The position numbers were made by a program, and so were the translations under genes. Of a stretch of 64,000 nucleotides of DNA, positions 34,411 through 45,124 are shown piece by piece. This DNA comes from Neospora caninum Liverpool (taxonomy: Eukaryota > Apicomplexa > Conoidasida > Eucoccidiorida > Sarcocystidae). Numbering within the stretch: position 1 is the first letter of the stretch; every line of letters begins with the position of its first letter. The stretch is from the NCBI RefSeq assembly GCF_000208865.1, contig NC_018396.1, positions 496,001 through 560,000 on the forward strand. The letters are read 5' to 3'. The notes under the pieces are model-generated. The model did no database searches, was not told where the DNA came from, and was given only the letters and a program-made list of their open reading frames with translations.

Positions 34411-37041
34411 CTATTTAATCCTGTAAAGGAGATGAACTCCGTTTTCGCTCTCAACTACATCACTGACTGCGTCGACTTCGAGGTTCAGCGCGGCCTCGAC
34501 AGCCTCCTCAGGGAGGCAAAAACCGTTTCCTTCCTCGTTCTCTGCCGCTTCACAACCGTTTTCCCCGCCTTTAGAAACCCAGCCCAGGAGGCCACGCTTT
34601 CGACTCGATGGACAGTCGGAGAGCTCAGCGGCGACTTCACCAAACTGGGTTTTGTCCTCTTCAACGATCTGACGAACACTTTCGAGTGTGCTCATGGCGT
34701 CGGCGCGGGTCCGCGTGACGGGAAACCCACCTCGCCCTATGTGCTCCTCTCCTTTTTTCGGCCCTTTCGCTGAAGCGGCGCTCTTCCATACCCCGTCTTC
34801 CTTGCGCCTCTTGAACTTCAAAAGAATGTGAGAGCAGTAGACCTGGGCCTTGCTCCCGCTGTCTGCGCCTCCCTTTCCCCCGTGCCCGTTTCTGCCCTTC
34901 GTCAACGCCTCCGACGACTCCGGAAAATCGCTTCCTCTCGCTCTGCCGCCCGTTGCGTCAACGCTTCCGCGCGTCCCGTCCGCCTCTGCTCGAGACGATT
35001 TCGCCGCCTCGCTTCCATGGTTCGACGCGAAACCCTCACGAAGGCGTTTGGCCGCAGGCGCGGCAGACGCAGCGTCCGTGTCTTCGCCGCCCTGTCTCTG
35101 GTTCCGCTTCTCAACGAGTTGCTGTTTCTGCAGCAGCAGCGCGCGTTTCTCCTGAAGAAGACGCTCGTTGTGTTCCTTGATGACGCGCTCCTTATGTTCG
35201 AGAAGTTCCTGCTGCGTGCTCAACGGACTCTCTTTCTTGTCCGGTCGATTTTGCCACAGCTTCTTCCTGGCCGCCATGTCCATTCTTGGCTCGGTAAACG
35301 GCCTCGCAGGCTTCTCTGGTGATGCGCCACAGACGGCTGCGGCGGGGTCATACCCCCCGCCGTCTTCTCCGGCAAACGGCGAGTAACTATGGTTTGAGTT
35401 GCTGCCGCTGTCGTGTGCGAACGGATGGTTCGGAACGCTCCCGTCTGCCTGCGGGCCGGCTGAAAGAGCCGGAGAGAAGGAAGAGTAGCCCGAAACACGC
35501 GGAGACATTGACGGGCTATCTCCCTCCGCGTACCGCTCCCCCCCGGGTGTCTGTGCCCCCGAGTTACTGCCAGGCCAGCCGAAGGCGTGTCCCGGAGCTG
35601 CCTGCGTGTAGTACGCATTCACGCCTTGTCCCCCCCACGACCCCGCCTGGCCCCCATAACCTGACGGCTGCTGGCCTGGCGCTGCCCCACCCCAGCCGGC
35701 GTTCTGGAACGGCGCCTCTGCGTCCCAGCCTCCGTTTGCCTGCAGCCCGTCGCCTGTCCCGTGGCGGAAACGGGCAAACTCTCCCTGGCCTCTGCCATCC
35801 GTCCCCGGCGAGGAAAAGCTCGCAGAGTGCGACCAGCCAGAAGCGCTGTCCCACCCCGACACGCCCCCATACCCCGCGCCTGCGAATCCGTGGCCTGCAG
35901 CGCCCCTCGGGCCGTCGGCTCCCCTACCCCAGCTCTGCTGCCCAGGAGCCGGAGACGAGGCGCCCGGTGCATGCGGAGGAAAGTAGTCGTCTGCAGGCGG
36001 CGGAGGCGGCACGGGACGCGCCCCTGCCTGGTGAGGGCCGCCGTGGAAGCCTTCGGTCCCCGGCCGCGAGCCGGGCGAGGCGTCGGAAGGCCCATGGCCC
36101 TGGCGCCGCGTCGCCTGTTGCGAAGCCGCGGGCGGGTGCGGGACATCTTCCGTAGAATCCCTGCCGCCAAAAAAGATGTAGAGGCGCTGGGAAAAGCCGA
36201 GCTGGACTTCGTCTTCGTCCTCGAGTTCAGTCTCTTTCCCGGCGGCGATCTTCCCGCCGTTCAACAACGTGCCGTGCCCACTGCCCAGGTCCCGCAAGGT
36301 GTACGTACACCGCGCCCCCGGCCCGCCTGTCCGCCGGATCTCGGCATGCAGCCGCGAACAGCTCGGGTGCTCTGTGTGGATGTCCGCTTGCTCGCCCCTG
36401 CCGATGATGAGACGGTCGCGCGGAGCGATCTTCTCGAACAAGACCGGCAGGCAATAGATTTCGAGGCACGTCCCCTCCTTCATCACCTTGATGTGGGAGA
36501 AACTCTGAACGGGTTTCCCTGCGACTTGCGCGTCAGGGGCTAGACCGATCTCCGATCGGCCTGCGGCCGCCGCCTGGGCAGCCTTCTCCGCAACCGCGAC
36601 TGCTGCGGCGAACTTTGCGTTTCCACCGCCTCGGCCAAAGGCCTTCGCAACGAGGGCGGCGGCGCTGGAGCTCGTGACTGCAGTCGCCGCTCCGGGGCGA
36701 CCGGCTGCCATCTGCAGGACTCCGACGGCGGGAGGAGAGGCCGGAGACGCGGCGGGAGGAGCGGAAGCCGCAGAGGCGGTCGCCGCGCCGGACAGAGAAG
36801 GCGGCAGCAGAACGGCCTTGTTCTGGGTGCTCATCGAATGGAGGGATCCGCCAGCAACGAAGGCAGAGCACGCCGGAGCGGCGGACGCGGCGGTGCCGGG
36901 CGCACCACCAAGGCGCGCCTTCCAGTCGGAGTGCTGCCGGGTGTAGTGACTCTGCGCCTCGGACACGTCGGCGGAAGGCGCCCCGCTGGGGTCTTCGTCG
37001 ATCGCCGAGGACGGCGAGTCAGGAGGAGACAAGTACCGCAT
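34411..37041 (-). CDS. FHA domain / Pin1-type parvulin peptidyl-prolyl isomerase
   Basis: An intronless 876-codon gene; the longer open frame upstream lacks an ATG. Residues about 185-290 are an FHA phosphothreonine-binding domain: DRLIIGRGEQADIHTEHPS, then CSRLHAEI, then LRDLGSGHGTLLNG. These match the G-R, S-R-x-H and D-x-x-S-x-x-G-T signatures. A Gly/Ser/Pro/Gln-rich linker runs to about residue 590. A charged helical segment follows (LLEHKERVIKEHNERLLQE). Residues about 737-876 are a parvulin domain: VYCSHILLKFKRRKEDGVW, FGEVAAELSDCPSSRKRG and ENGVHLLYRIK. The Pin1 active-site His (CSH), Cys (SDC) and C-terminal His (GVH) are present, and the KRRK loop could bind phospho-Ser/Thr-Pro. It would isomerise phosphorylated Ser/Thr-Pro bonds, with FHA replacing the usual WW domain. 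Trypanosoma brucei Par42 has a comparable FHA-parvulin layout. Confidence 0.85.
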   Translation of the reverse strand: MRYLSPPDSPSSAIDEDPSGAPSADVSEAQSHYTRQHSDWKARLGGAPGTAASAAPACSAFVAGGSLHSMSTQNKAVLLPPSLSGAATASAASAPPAASPASPPAVGVLQMAAGRPGAATAVTSSSAAALVAKAFGRGGGNAKFAAAVAVAEKAAQAAAAGRSEIGLAPDAQVAGKPVQSFSHIKVMKEGTCLEIYCLPVLFEKIAPRDRLIIGRGEQADIHTEHPSCSRLHAEIRRTGGPGARCTYTLRDLGSGHGTLLNGGKIAAGKETELEDEDEVQLGFSQRLYIFFGGRDSTEDVPHPPAASQQATRRQGHGPSDASPGSRPGTEGFHGGPHQAGARPVPPPPPADDYFPPHAPGASSPAPGQQSWGRGADGPRGAAGHGFAGAGYGGVSGWDSASGWSHSASFSSPGTDGRGQGEFARFRHGTGDGLQANGGWDAEAPFQNAGWGGAAPGQQPSGYGGQAGSWGGQGVNAYYTQAAPGHAFGWPGSNSGAQTPGGERYAEGDSPSMSPRVSGYSSFSPALSAGPQADGSVPNHPFAHDSGSNSNHSYSPFAGEDGGGYDPAAAVCGASPEKPARPFTEPRMDMAARKKLWQNRPDKKESPLSTQQELLEHKERVIKEHNERLLQEKRALLLQKQQLVEKRNQRQGGEDTDAASAAPAAKRLREGFASNHGSEAAKSSRAEADGTRGSVDATGGRARGSDFPESSEALTKGRNGHGGKGGADSGSKAQVYCSHILLKFKRRKEDGVWKSAASAKGPKKGEEHIGRGGFPVTRTRADAMSTLESVRQIVEEDKTQFGEVAAELSDCPSSRKRGLLGWVSKGGENGCEAAENEEGNGFCLPEEAVEAALNLEVDAVSDVVESENGVHLLYRIK
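36299..36310. repeat. GTGTACGTACAC palindrome, copy 1
   Basis: A perfect 12-base palindrome inside the FHA-domain coding sequence (minus strand), where it encodes C-T-Y-T just before LRDLGSGHGT. Confidence 0.95.
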
Positions 37042-39159
37042 CCTGGAGAGCGTGAGGTCGCAGTGAAGAAACGCGAGGGAACAGGAGGGCGAAGGCGCAG
37101 CGAAGGCGCACAGGAGAAGAAGACTGGGAGGGGAAGATCCCACGCAAAACGTGGACGGCGGGGGACCGTGACGCCGCAGAGGCTACCGGGAGAGAGCCGC
37201 CAAGCCGGGGAAACCCAGACGAGGCGGGAGAGGAGAGGTGAGCCTGGAAAAGACGGCATGCGACGGAACCGAAAGACGGAGAAGACAGCTGGAAACCGGT
37301 GGTTCGGTCGAGACGGGGGCAGAGAAGAACTGAGAACGACAGAGGCGCGAGGAATACAAAGAAAACGAGAGTGGAACTTCAGTTGATAGGAAGAGGCTGC
37401 GCACAGAGGCCATGCAACGCTGCGTTTACCCTGCGGAGCAGAACCCGGTCACGCACCGGTAGTGCGCTTTTCCGTGGAATGCTTCCCGAAGCCGCAAAGA
37501 GACAACACCGAACGAATCCCTACTAAAAGACCACGAACTCGGAGACCGGCCAACTTGGCCAACTGGGAACACACGCGTCAATGCGCACGCACCTGCAGTT
37601 GTTTCCAGCGGGAACTCGACGCATGCGTGAGCAGGCAGGCGGACGGCTGTGCTAAGCAATTTCACGACAAGACAGCCAGGTCCGTTTCCCAAAAAGCGTA
37701 CATGATTCGCGCGACTTCCTGAGGCTCCTGAAAAGAATGAGCAGCCGGAAAGGCGTCTCGGCTCGGCCTCGGGTGTTTTTCGAACGGCGTTTTGGCCGGA
37801 GAGCGCACAGACACTGCGGAACGGCAATCGTGTTCCAGCGACACACGTCCACGCGAGCGTTCCTCGCTTCTCGCCCAGGCGTTAGTTTCTTCCTTATCCG
37901 CGAGCCTCCATGTGTGTTGCTTATCTCGTTAGCTAATGCCGCCTGGTAAGGCAGCAGCGCACACCTTATAAGGCTGTTCAGGAAAGTTCCTGATGCCATT
38001 CCCCTCGAACACTGGACTTGCCGCAGCACGCACCTTTGATTCCGAGGTAGCTCCTTCGTGAGGTCTCGCGGCCACAGAAGTGAAAATGTCATGGAGCACA
38101 GAGTATCTGGCCAGGCGCCGACCGCAAAATGGGCTGACTGCAACAGCCGTAGAACCTACGAATCCCATGTGCCTGTGGAACGGGCGTCCACACCGTGGTT
38201 GCTGTCGGTGAACGACGCGACTGGAGAGGAATGCACAAAGAGCCAGTGTGTTTGCCGAGTCTGTACGCAAAAACACGTTGCCCCAATCTGTTGATCGCTG
38301 ACACCACAAAGAGGCGGCGCGCCTACTCTACTCTGCCGCCGCAGTCGGCAGCAAGATACGTAGATGCTACTCCCCAGTGATTCAACAAAACGTGGAAAAA
38401 TGCCAGTGTGGCGAGTTCCGAGAATACCCTGGATATTGGGCGTTTGCAAGTCCTCAAACTGCCATCGCCTTTCTCGGCAGAAGGGGCTGACTAGGCTTCG
38501 AAGGTGCCCGAGAGACAGCACAGTGGACGTGTGGGTGTTCCTGTATCTGCAGAAAACACAGGAACCTCGTTGTCGCCGCAAAAACGAGCTACGGCCTGAG
38601 GGAAAGATCGTGTGAATAGGTGGGCGTACAGACTGTCGAGAAGGAACGCCTGGGGTGGCCTGGCAGCTGCGAAAAACTTTTCCCGTGTGTGAGGACGCCG
38701 AATCCCCTTGCGAGTGACGCGTTTGAGATTTGTGTGCACTCACGTCTCGCATAGAAAGACAACGTACACACGCTTGCTTCTGCAGTCTGTCTCGCAAGTG
38801 TAAATAGTCAGACTGTGTTCAGACGCCAGTCGAAAGGGGTGGTTGCGCAAATGCCCCGGAGATTTCTGCGGGAGTCGACAGCTCGGACTTTGGACGTGCG
38901 GTTCTTCAAACGGTGTGGCTCTGTTTTTTCTGCCGCTTCGCAACGAGAAATCGCGCACCTTTCTGCGCCTCCGTCTCGAGAACGCAATACAGCGGCTGTC
39001 TTTTTTCTTGTGAACCGCCTCACGGTCCGGCTGCCGTGCTGACAACTTCCGTCTGGGGCTTACGTTGCCGCCGAATAGCCGATCCGTGGATTTAGAACCT
39101 CAAATGTCAACTTAGCATGCCCATAAACCGTTCATTGGAAACGAAACGTTAACTGCACT
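37042..39159. other. Intergenic region between two minus-strand genes
   Basis: The presumed promoter and 5' UTR of the FHA-parvulin gene and the 3' UTR of the transporter gene. It is purine-rich near 37150-37380. I see no frame with a recognisable protein or splice pattern. Confidence 0.5.
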
Positions 39160-42100
39160 TCACCTCTCGCCTTCTTTGAACTGCTTGGTCATCGACCGGC
39201 ACGAATCGAGGGCGTAGATCCCGCAGCCGAGGAGACAGAGGTTTGCTGCCAAACACGCAACGAGGGACGGGCGCGCTTCTCCGAGAAGAAGAGGCGAAAC
39301 GAGAATCTGCACGGAACTTTTAAAAAATCCGACAATGCAGCACGACAAAGGCGACAGGTGACGAAAACAAAAGTACGAGGTCAGAGGAATCAGCGACGCA
39401 AGAAGCCCCGAACAGAGCAGGAGTGCGGTGAAGGTTCCTAGCCGTGTCCAGTCCCAGCCACCCAAAGAAACGGGAGAGATGGCCGAGGCGGCTGCAGCCT
39501 CGATCCCTGCCTGCTCGGAGAAACACAATTGCTCCGCAAATGCCAGTGGAGAGAGCAAAAGCGCAGCTGTGGCTGCTGTGTGTAGAGCCATGCCCGTTTC
39601 AAGACGACTTTGGTCCTTGGCAAATCTCTCTTTGGCATCCACCGCCTCCTCACACGTTCGAGGCTCTCCGGCGCTTTGGTGCACTCGCCGCCGACGAGCA
39701 GTACGCCAAACATCCCGTGTGGCCTGCCGACGGTCCACGCCCCTTGCAGATGGGAGGTCGATTTCCTCTCTGGCCGAAGCGTCGGACCGGACGCCCGGCT
39801 CAGTGTCTGAAGCGAAGTCTTTGTCAGAAGCCTCCGCCTCACTGCTCTGGGGGCGGGGCACTGCGGTCTGAGGGTGTGCGTTCTCAGCCACTCTGTCAGC
39901 CGGAGACCGTCGCGCGCTCCGTTCTCCGGCGGCAGCGGGTGTCTTCTTTGTTCGGTGAGCGCGGGCACGCTGGAGCAGATGGCTGCTGAGTTGCATGTAA
40001 AGAGTCCCAAACAGCGACGCGCCGAGGCCCATCAACGCGCCGTCAAGAGACAGTTTCTGCCCGTCGATGGCGAGGCAGAAGAAGCCTACGGAAATGCATG
40101 TGCAGGCAGCTAGCCGCTGGCTCGACACCCCGAGCTCCCGGAGGCGCGCCTGGAGGCTGCGGCGAGACGACAGATGCCGGAGCGAGGTCGAAGAGAAAAA
40201 CGGACTGAAACAGAGCAAGAGGGAGGCACAGACAGATCTCACGCGCAGCCGACGAGGTCCTCGCTCGACGGCTGCATGCGCTCCGCCTGCAGTCCGCGAT
40301 GGGCATGGGCCTCCAGGCATCCGTCTGCAGAGAAAATCAGACAGAGACTGGTGACCTTGTCCATTTGCAGCTGTGGAACTCCCTCCAGACTGGAGGGATC
40401 CAGAGGGAAACGTCGAGGCGCGATCTGGGTGTCTCCATCCAGGCGCGACCGTCTGGGAGGCCTCCCCTGGTGTCTCGCGACCGGGGGGGGCGACAGGATT
40501 CCTGCGGGCGCTAGGGGCGCATGTCTCATCACCAAGTTTGACGCGTTGAACGGCGGCACTCTGGTGATCCGTCTCGTCCGTCGCTGCGGTTTGCATGTGC
40601 TCCGTTTCCCCGTCGCTCTCTCCATTTCCTGCCTTCACGACGCGCTGCTGGAGCGAGGCACCGTCGGCCTCACCCTGTTTTTTAACCATGTGCGAGAGAC
40701 GAACATCCACACCAAGAACGTCCAAAAGGAGCTGCAGAGGAATGGAGGAACACCGAGCGACGTGGTACCCCGAGAGCGATGAGGTGTACAGACACCTGTT
40801 TGAGCACGCCAGCATGAGCGTGTAGGGCAAGGCAACCGGTCCACACATCTCAAACATTTCTTTCGAGAAACGGGGGACACTGGAAAGGTGCTTCATCACT
40901 TGTGCCTGTCCGTTTCGTATTGAGAGACAGGGGCCGAACGCGCCGGCAACGGCGCGTACGAGTCGACGGCAACGTGCGACAAGAGACACTGGCTCTTCCG
41001 AAGAGGAACGGTCGAGAATGCGGCCGCGAGGTCTCAAGACGAATCCGCTCCAGATCTGCTCGCCGTCCTTCTCCGCTGTGTCGAGCGTGTCGTCTCCTCC
41101 AAGTCCTTCAGCTCGTCGTCGACGCCAACGTTTCCTCCTGTCCATTCGATCCTGTTCCCGTGTGTGCGTCGCCTGACAGGGTCTCGCCTGATCTTCGTTT
41201 TCTTCCTTTGAGGTGCGACGCCTCGCGCGCGAGGCCTTTGCCAACGTCTTGGCGAGCAGTGTAGACGAGTGGTAGCCGGCATGCGATCCCTCAGCCTCTC
41301 TCTCGGAGGCACTGCTCCGTGCATGCGCCTCCTCTGCCCGCTTCCCGGTAGGGCGACGGCGCCCCCAGGTGTACATCCGTCTGGCTGCACAAAAGGCGAG
41401 GACGATCAGGATCTGCTGAAGCATGGTGCAAGTGAGGGGCGACGACGAGAGCGAAGGCAGATACAGGAGCTTGTTGCAGAAGGCGAGCAGAGGGGAGACA
41501 ACGAGGTACAGGCACACGCAGCCCACAGACGGCGAGATGATTTTCCAAGTTCGAGCGACGTCCGCAAAGAGGCTGGCAGAGTCCCGAACGAACAGACGCG
41601 ACACGGCCGCTGAATCCTCGAAATCCGCAGCGTTGCCGTGCTGCGGTTCGGCCGAACAAGCTCCAAACAAGTCTGCAAGTCCCTGTTCCCGAAACGTCTG
41701 GTCGACTCGCTGTCGCCATGCTGCCCCGTCTGTCGATCTCTGACAAGAAGAAAACCAGCTGGTCTCCGCTTGGCGCTCCAGATGCGCTTTCGGAGAGGCG
41801 CGCGACCGTCTCGGGCATTCGACAGATGACACTCGAGACAGGGAGATGGTCTCGATGCTCCCTTTGTGGACGGTGGGCTGCTCTGCGCTTTCCAGGTGGC
41901 CCCCAGCACGGCGAGGCGTCGCGTCCGCCCCGCCCTGATGGTACCCAACGAGTGGAGCCTCTCGGGTCTCCGTACACTTGCCGGCGTCATCTTCCGAGGA
42001 AGGGAAGGGTGAGGAGGAAGTCCGGAACGGTGACGGAGGCACCGTGGTTGAGCTCACAGATCGCACAGTCGAGCCGCAGTGCGACAGCGGGAAAAGAAAG

Positions 42101-42585
42101 GAAGAGTTGAAGTGCGCGCACCCGACTTCGTTTTCCCCCTCAGCCGGTGGGTGGCGACATGATGCAGAGACGGACACCACTGCGGCTGTTCCTCTCCTGC
42201 GGCTCGAGCTGGGAGACAGGCACGCCCGCGCGCCGTTCGTCGCCCATTTGTCTGCATGCGCTTCGCTAGTCGGCGAGGGACACTCAGAAGACACCGACGA
42301 GGTACCCGAGGCAGTCGATGTGCGATAGGTCGCGAGAAAGCCGAACGACGAAGCACCCTCTGAACAGACCTCGTGTCGTGACACACGCTCAGGCGTCCCT
42401 TTCAGCGGCGAACGGGAAGAAACCCCTGACGGGTTGCTGTCTTCCAGGCGTCTTTGCGGAGCGTCCCCAGAAGCGAACGTAACAGAGGAAGAAGTGGAAG
42501 CGGGTGAGCACGAGTCAGACGCAGACGAACGCGGAGAGAAAACCATATTTGGGCAGAGGAAGGGACCGGAACCAAATGAATTCAT
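39160..42585 (-). CDS. SLC35 nucleotide-sugar transporter, GDP-fucose-type
   Basis: An uninterrupted frame of 1,141 codons from the ATG at 42585. The first 340 residues are Ser/Pro/Thr-rich. Multi-pass membrane segments then follow the SLC35C order. CLYLVVSPLLAFCNKLLYLP carries the family N-K near residue 360, followed by a helix near 390. PYTLMLACSNRCLYTSSL and YHVARCSS lie near residue 590. ACTCISVGFFCLAIDGQ and GALMGLGASLFGTLYMQL follow near 820-870. The last three helices (LLLCSGLLASLIPLTSYF; SPLSCCIVGFFKSSVQILV; LVACLAANLCLLGCGIYAL) end about ten residues before the stop. Insertions of about 110-170 residues sit in three loops. It would import a nucleotide sugar into the Golgi/ER. GDP-fucose is inferred from the N-K, N-x-C-L-Y and S-P-L-[ST] positions; another substrate is possible. 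Confidence 0.6.
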   Translation of the reverse strand: MNSFGSGPFLCPNMVFSPRSSASDSCSPASTSSSVTFASGDAPQRRLEDSNPSGVSSRSPLKGTPERVSRHEVCSEGASSFGFLATYRTSTASGTSSVSSECPSPTSEAHADKWATNGARACLSPSSSRRRGTAAVVSVSASCRHPPAEGENEVGCAHFNSSFLFPLSHCGSTVRSVSSTTVPPSPFRTSSSPFPSSEDDAGKCTETREAPLVGYHQGGADATPRRAGGHLESAEQPTVHKGSIETISLSRVSSVECPRRSRASPKAHLERQAETSWFSSCQRSTDGAAWRQRVDQTFREQGLADLFGACSAEPQHGNAADFEDSAAVSRLFVRDSASLFADVARTWKIISPSVGCVCLYLVVSPLLAFCNKLLYLPSLSSSPLTCTMLQQILIVLAFCAARRMYTWGRRRPTGKRAEEAHARSSASEREAEGSHAGYHSSTLLAKTLAKASRARRRTSKEENEDQARPCQATHTREQDRMDRRKRWRRRRAEGLGGDDTLDTAEKDGEQIWSGFVLRPRGRILDRSSSEEPVSLVARCRRLVRAVAGAFGPCLSIRNGQAQVMKHLSSVPRFSKEMFEMCGPVALPYTLMLACSNRCLYTSSLSGYHVARCSSIPLQLLLDVLGVDVRLSHMVKKQGEADGASLQQRVVKAGNGESDGETEHMQTAATDETDHQSAAVQRVKLGDETCAPSARRNPVAPPGRETPGEASQTVAPGWRHPDRASTFPSGSLQSGGSSTAANGQGHQSLSDFLCRRMPGGPCPSRTAGGAHAAVERGPRRLRVRSVCASLLLCFSPFFSSTSLRHLSSRRSLQARLRELGVSSQRLAACTCISVGFFCLAIDGQKLSLDGALMGLGASLFGTLYMQLSSHLLQRARAHRTKKTPAAAGERSARRSPADRVAENAHPQTAVPRPQSSEAEASDKDFASDTEPGVRSDASAREEIDLPSARGVDRRQATRDVWRTARRRRVHQSAGEPRTCEEAVDAKERFAKDQSRLETGMALHTAATAALLLSPLAFAEQLCFSEQAGIEAAAASAISPVSLGGWDWTRLGTFTALLLCSGLLASLIPLTSYFCFRHLSPLSCCIVGFFKSSVQILVSPLLLGEARPSLVACLAANLCLLGCGIYALDSCRSMTKQFKEGER

Positions 42586-42879
42586 CGGGGATACACGCCG
42601 GGCACCCAAATCCTCCCCTTCTCTCACATACAAAAGTCGGTACAGATGCTGACACACTTGCGACGAGGCGAGACCGGCACAGCGGTCTGCTTTCTCGTCA
42701 TTTGTGTTCTGTCCTCGTCAGCGGCGAATTCTTTTTGCAAGGATTTGGACGAAAATTCCCACGAAACAGACCGCAGCTAGATGGATATATATGCCACAGT
42801 GGGGCTTCGCTGCCCTTCTATCGTTCGGCCGTGGGCGTTGATAGGGTCTGGGAGAGGCAATGCAGGTGCCTTGGCTCCA

Positions 42880-42891
42880 GTGTACGTACAC
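42880..42891. repeat. GTGTACGTACAC palindrome, copy 2
   Basis: A perfect copy about 300 bp upstream of the transporter start codon, in the divergent promoter region. Confidence 0.95.
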
Positions 42892-44669
42892 TTCGTGATT
42901 GGAACAGCGGCTCACAGACGACTGTTTCTGCCACAGCACCCGGCAGTGACCGAGAGCCCTCGCCAGGAAAAAGAAACGCTCTCTGCAACAGGAAGCGGAA
43001 CCGAACCCAAGAAAAATGTTGAGGAAAAGGGCCGAAACGGCGAAAGGAGCGTCGAGAAAACGCACGGACACCGAAACGGCGTCGCGCTTGCCGACTCAAC
43101 CACGGGGCACCGGAAGAAGAATGTGCACCCTTCTAGAACAGCTGTTCCTGTTAAACCCGGCGACCACGCCGGTGTTTAGCAGGTCATTGCAAAACGGTGC
43201 CTGCGATTGCTACTCACAAAAAAGTATTTCTTTCAAATGGCGGCAAAAGCCTCAAACGGGGCGGTGGCATGTGGAGCCCCGTGACAGGCATTTACGCGAG
43301 GCGGCGAAAACGCGCTCTTTTCGTATGCGATGGTCTCACGAGACCCCAATATAAACGCACGATTGCGAGACACAGTGACCCGAGAACGCCGAGGAAAACG
43401 TGCAAAAAGTCGGAAATGGACGTGAAACCCCTTGTCAGCGGCGAGACACCGCGACTCTGGATGCTCACGAGACAGCGAGCGAAGGGGGCTGCTTTGCGGC
43501 TGGAAATGCCGCACGCCTCACCCTGTGTGTCCACGAAAAGATGGCCTTTTCGAAACGTGCGCAAACAGCCTCATCTTTTGCCAAGAATGCAAAAAAGGTT
43601 GGCCAACACGTGCTCCGGTATGCAGCGAAGCTCCAGAAGCAATGCCTCTTTCGTTCGCCAAGAACTCTTCGAACCTTCCAGCGAGGGAAGGAGAACTCTG
43701 CATGCAGATGGTGTGTGACTCAAGACGGAAACTGGGGTCACACGACATGCATCGTGTCCTGATACTGGCCTCAAACACGCGCTGAACTCGCTCTCTCTTT
43801 CACGTTTGCTCGTCTGTGTTTTCGTCTCTTCTGCCGGGGCCGTGAAAAGGGTCGACTTTCGGAGCCTCCTCACGCTCGGGTACCCTTTCCGCCCGTCTTT
43901 CCAGGCGGTTGTCCTGCACACCGCACAGACGAGGGTGCCATCGACAGCAAGCGCCTTCTGTGTCGACTCTCCCCCCGGCTTCTTGATATGTTTCTGGTCG
44001 GGTATTGCGTTTTCCGGTGCATTTGCTGACTTGCTCGGGGCTCTTCGCTCGCCGTTTCCCAGCAAAGCGTAGGCCTTCAGCTCTCGGTTGGACGTCTGCT
44101 CCGTGCGCTGGATCGCGGAAGCAAAGTCGAGTCGACAATGTCAAGGCAAACTCAGGAAATCGACATTTTCGGCGGCGTCTCTTACCTTTTGTGGAACAGC
44201 TAACGCTCCGAGGCTCGCCGCAAGCAGAGATACCGCAGGCCGACCTCGATGAAGGTTCTGGGACTGTCCTAGGATTCGATCTGCCTCGGGTGTCTCTCGG
44301 CCCCCACGACGCATTCCGCGTGACCGGCTCTTCGTTTCTAGACAGAGTCCAGCTGCCTCAAAAAAGCTGGTCAAGTCTCTGCTTCGAATGTGCGAAGGTG
44401 TCTTCCGCGAGAAAGCGTCGCTCTCATGCTTGCAACAGATCTCCACTGAACCACGTCATCGTGCACATCAATGTCTGCGTCCGTATATTCATCTGCGTAT
44501 CTGTGTCAAAATATATGGATATATATATGCACATTTTCAACGGTATCTTGATGGATACACGTTTAGCAGTACCACAGTGAGGCTGAGGCAATTGCTGTCG
44601 CGTTCCAGGTTGTTTGTGAGACGTCTGGCGTCCGTTGCATCTTGCCGACTCTCGCCTCTGTGTTCTGCG

Positions 44670-44681
44670 GTGTACGTACAC
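44670..44681. repeat. GTGTACGTACAC palindrome, copy 3
   Basis: A perfect copy 111 bp upstream of the CSN6 start codon, in the 5' UTR or promoter. Confidence 0.95.
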
Positions 44682-44792
44682 CTTGTTCCGTCCGCGTCGC
44701 CCTCTGCGTCGAGAGACAAGCCGTCTCTCCGACGCCGTTTTCGTGGCCCACGCGTCGGCTCCAGACGTTCCCACGGCACTCGCGCTGTCGCC

Positions 44793-45084
44793 ATGGCAAA
44801 TGCAGAAGACCTGACACGCGGCGGCACGGCGAAGGAGCCCGTTTCCGCTGCAGTCTGCTCTCCGACAGCTCCGGATTGTGACCCTTCGTGGAGCCAGCCT
44901 GAAGTGTATGTACACTGAAAGCATCGCCGACGCACTCGCGCTGTTTGTCGAGTTGACCACTTTCTCAGTGTGCTTTACAAAGAGCACGCACTGACTGCAA
45001 CCAAGACACTTCATTGTGGCACTAGGGCTGTCCTGGAAACCCGGACACTCTTGTTCTGCGTTCGTGCACTTGTTACATATATAC

Positions 45085-45124
<40 letters not shown>

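Larger units (their letters stand above)
42586..44792. other. Divergent promoter region between transporter and CSN6 genes
   Basis: The two flanking genes are transcribed away from this region, so it should carry both promoters. It contains two perfect copies of the GTGTACGTACAC palindrome (42880-42891 and 44670-44681). A 132-codon plus-strand frame at 42781-43179 starts with ATG but has no recognisable features. Confidence 0.5.

Noticed and set aside
35319..36155. 278-codon plus-strand frame
   Set aside because: Antisense shadow of the Gly-rich linker of the FHA-parvulin gene, with a composition of Arg/Pro/Ser only.
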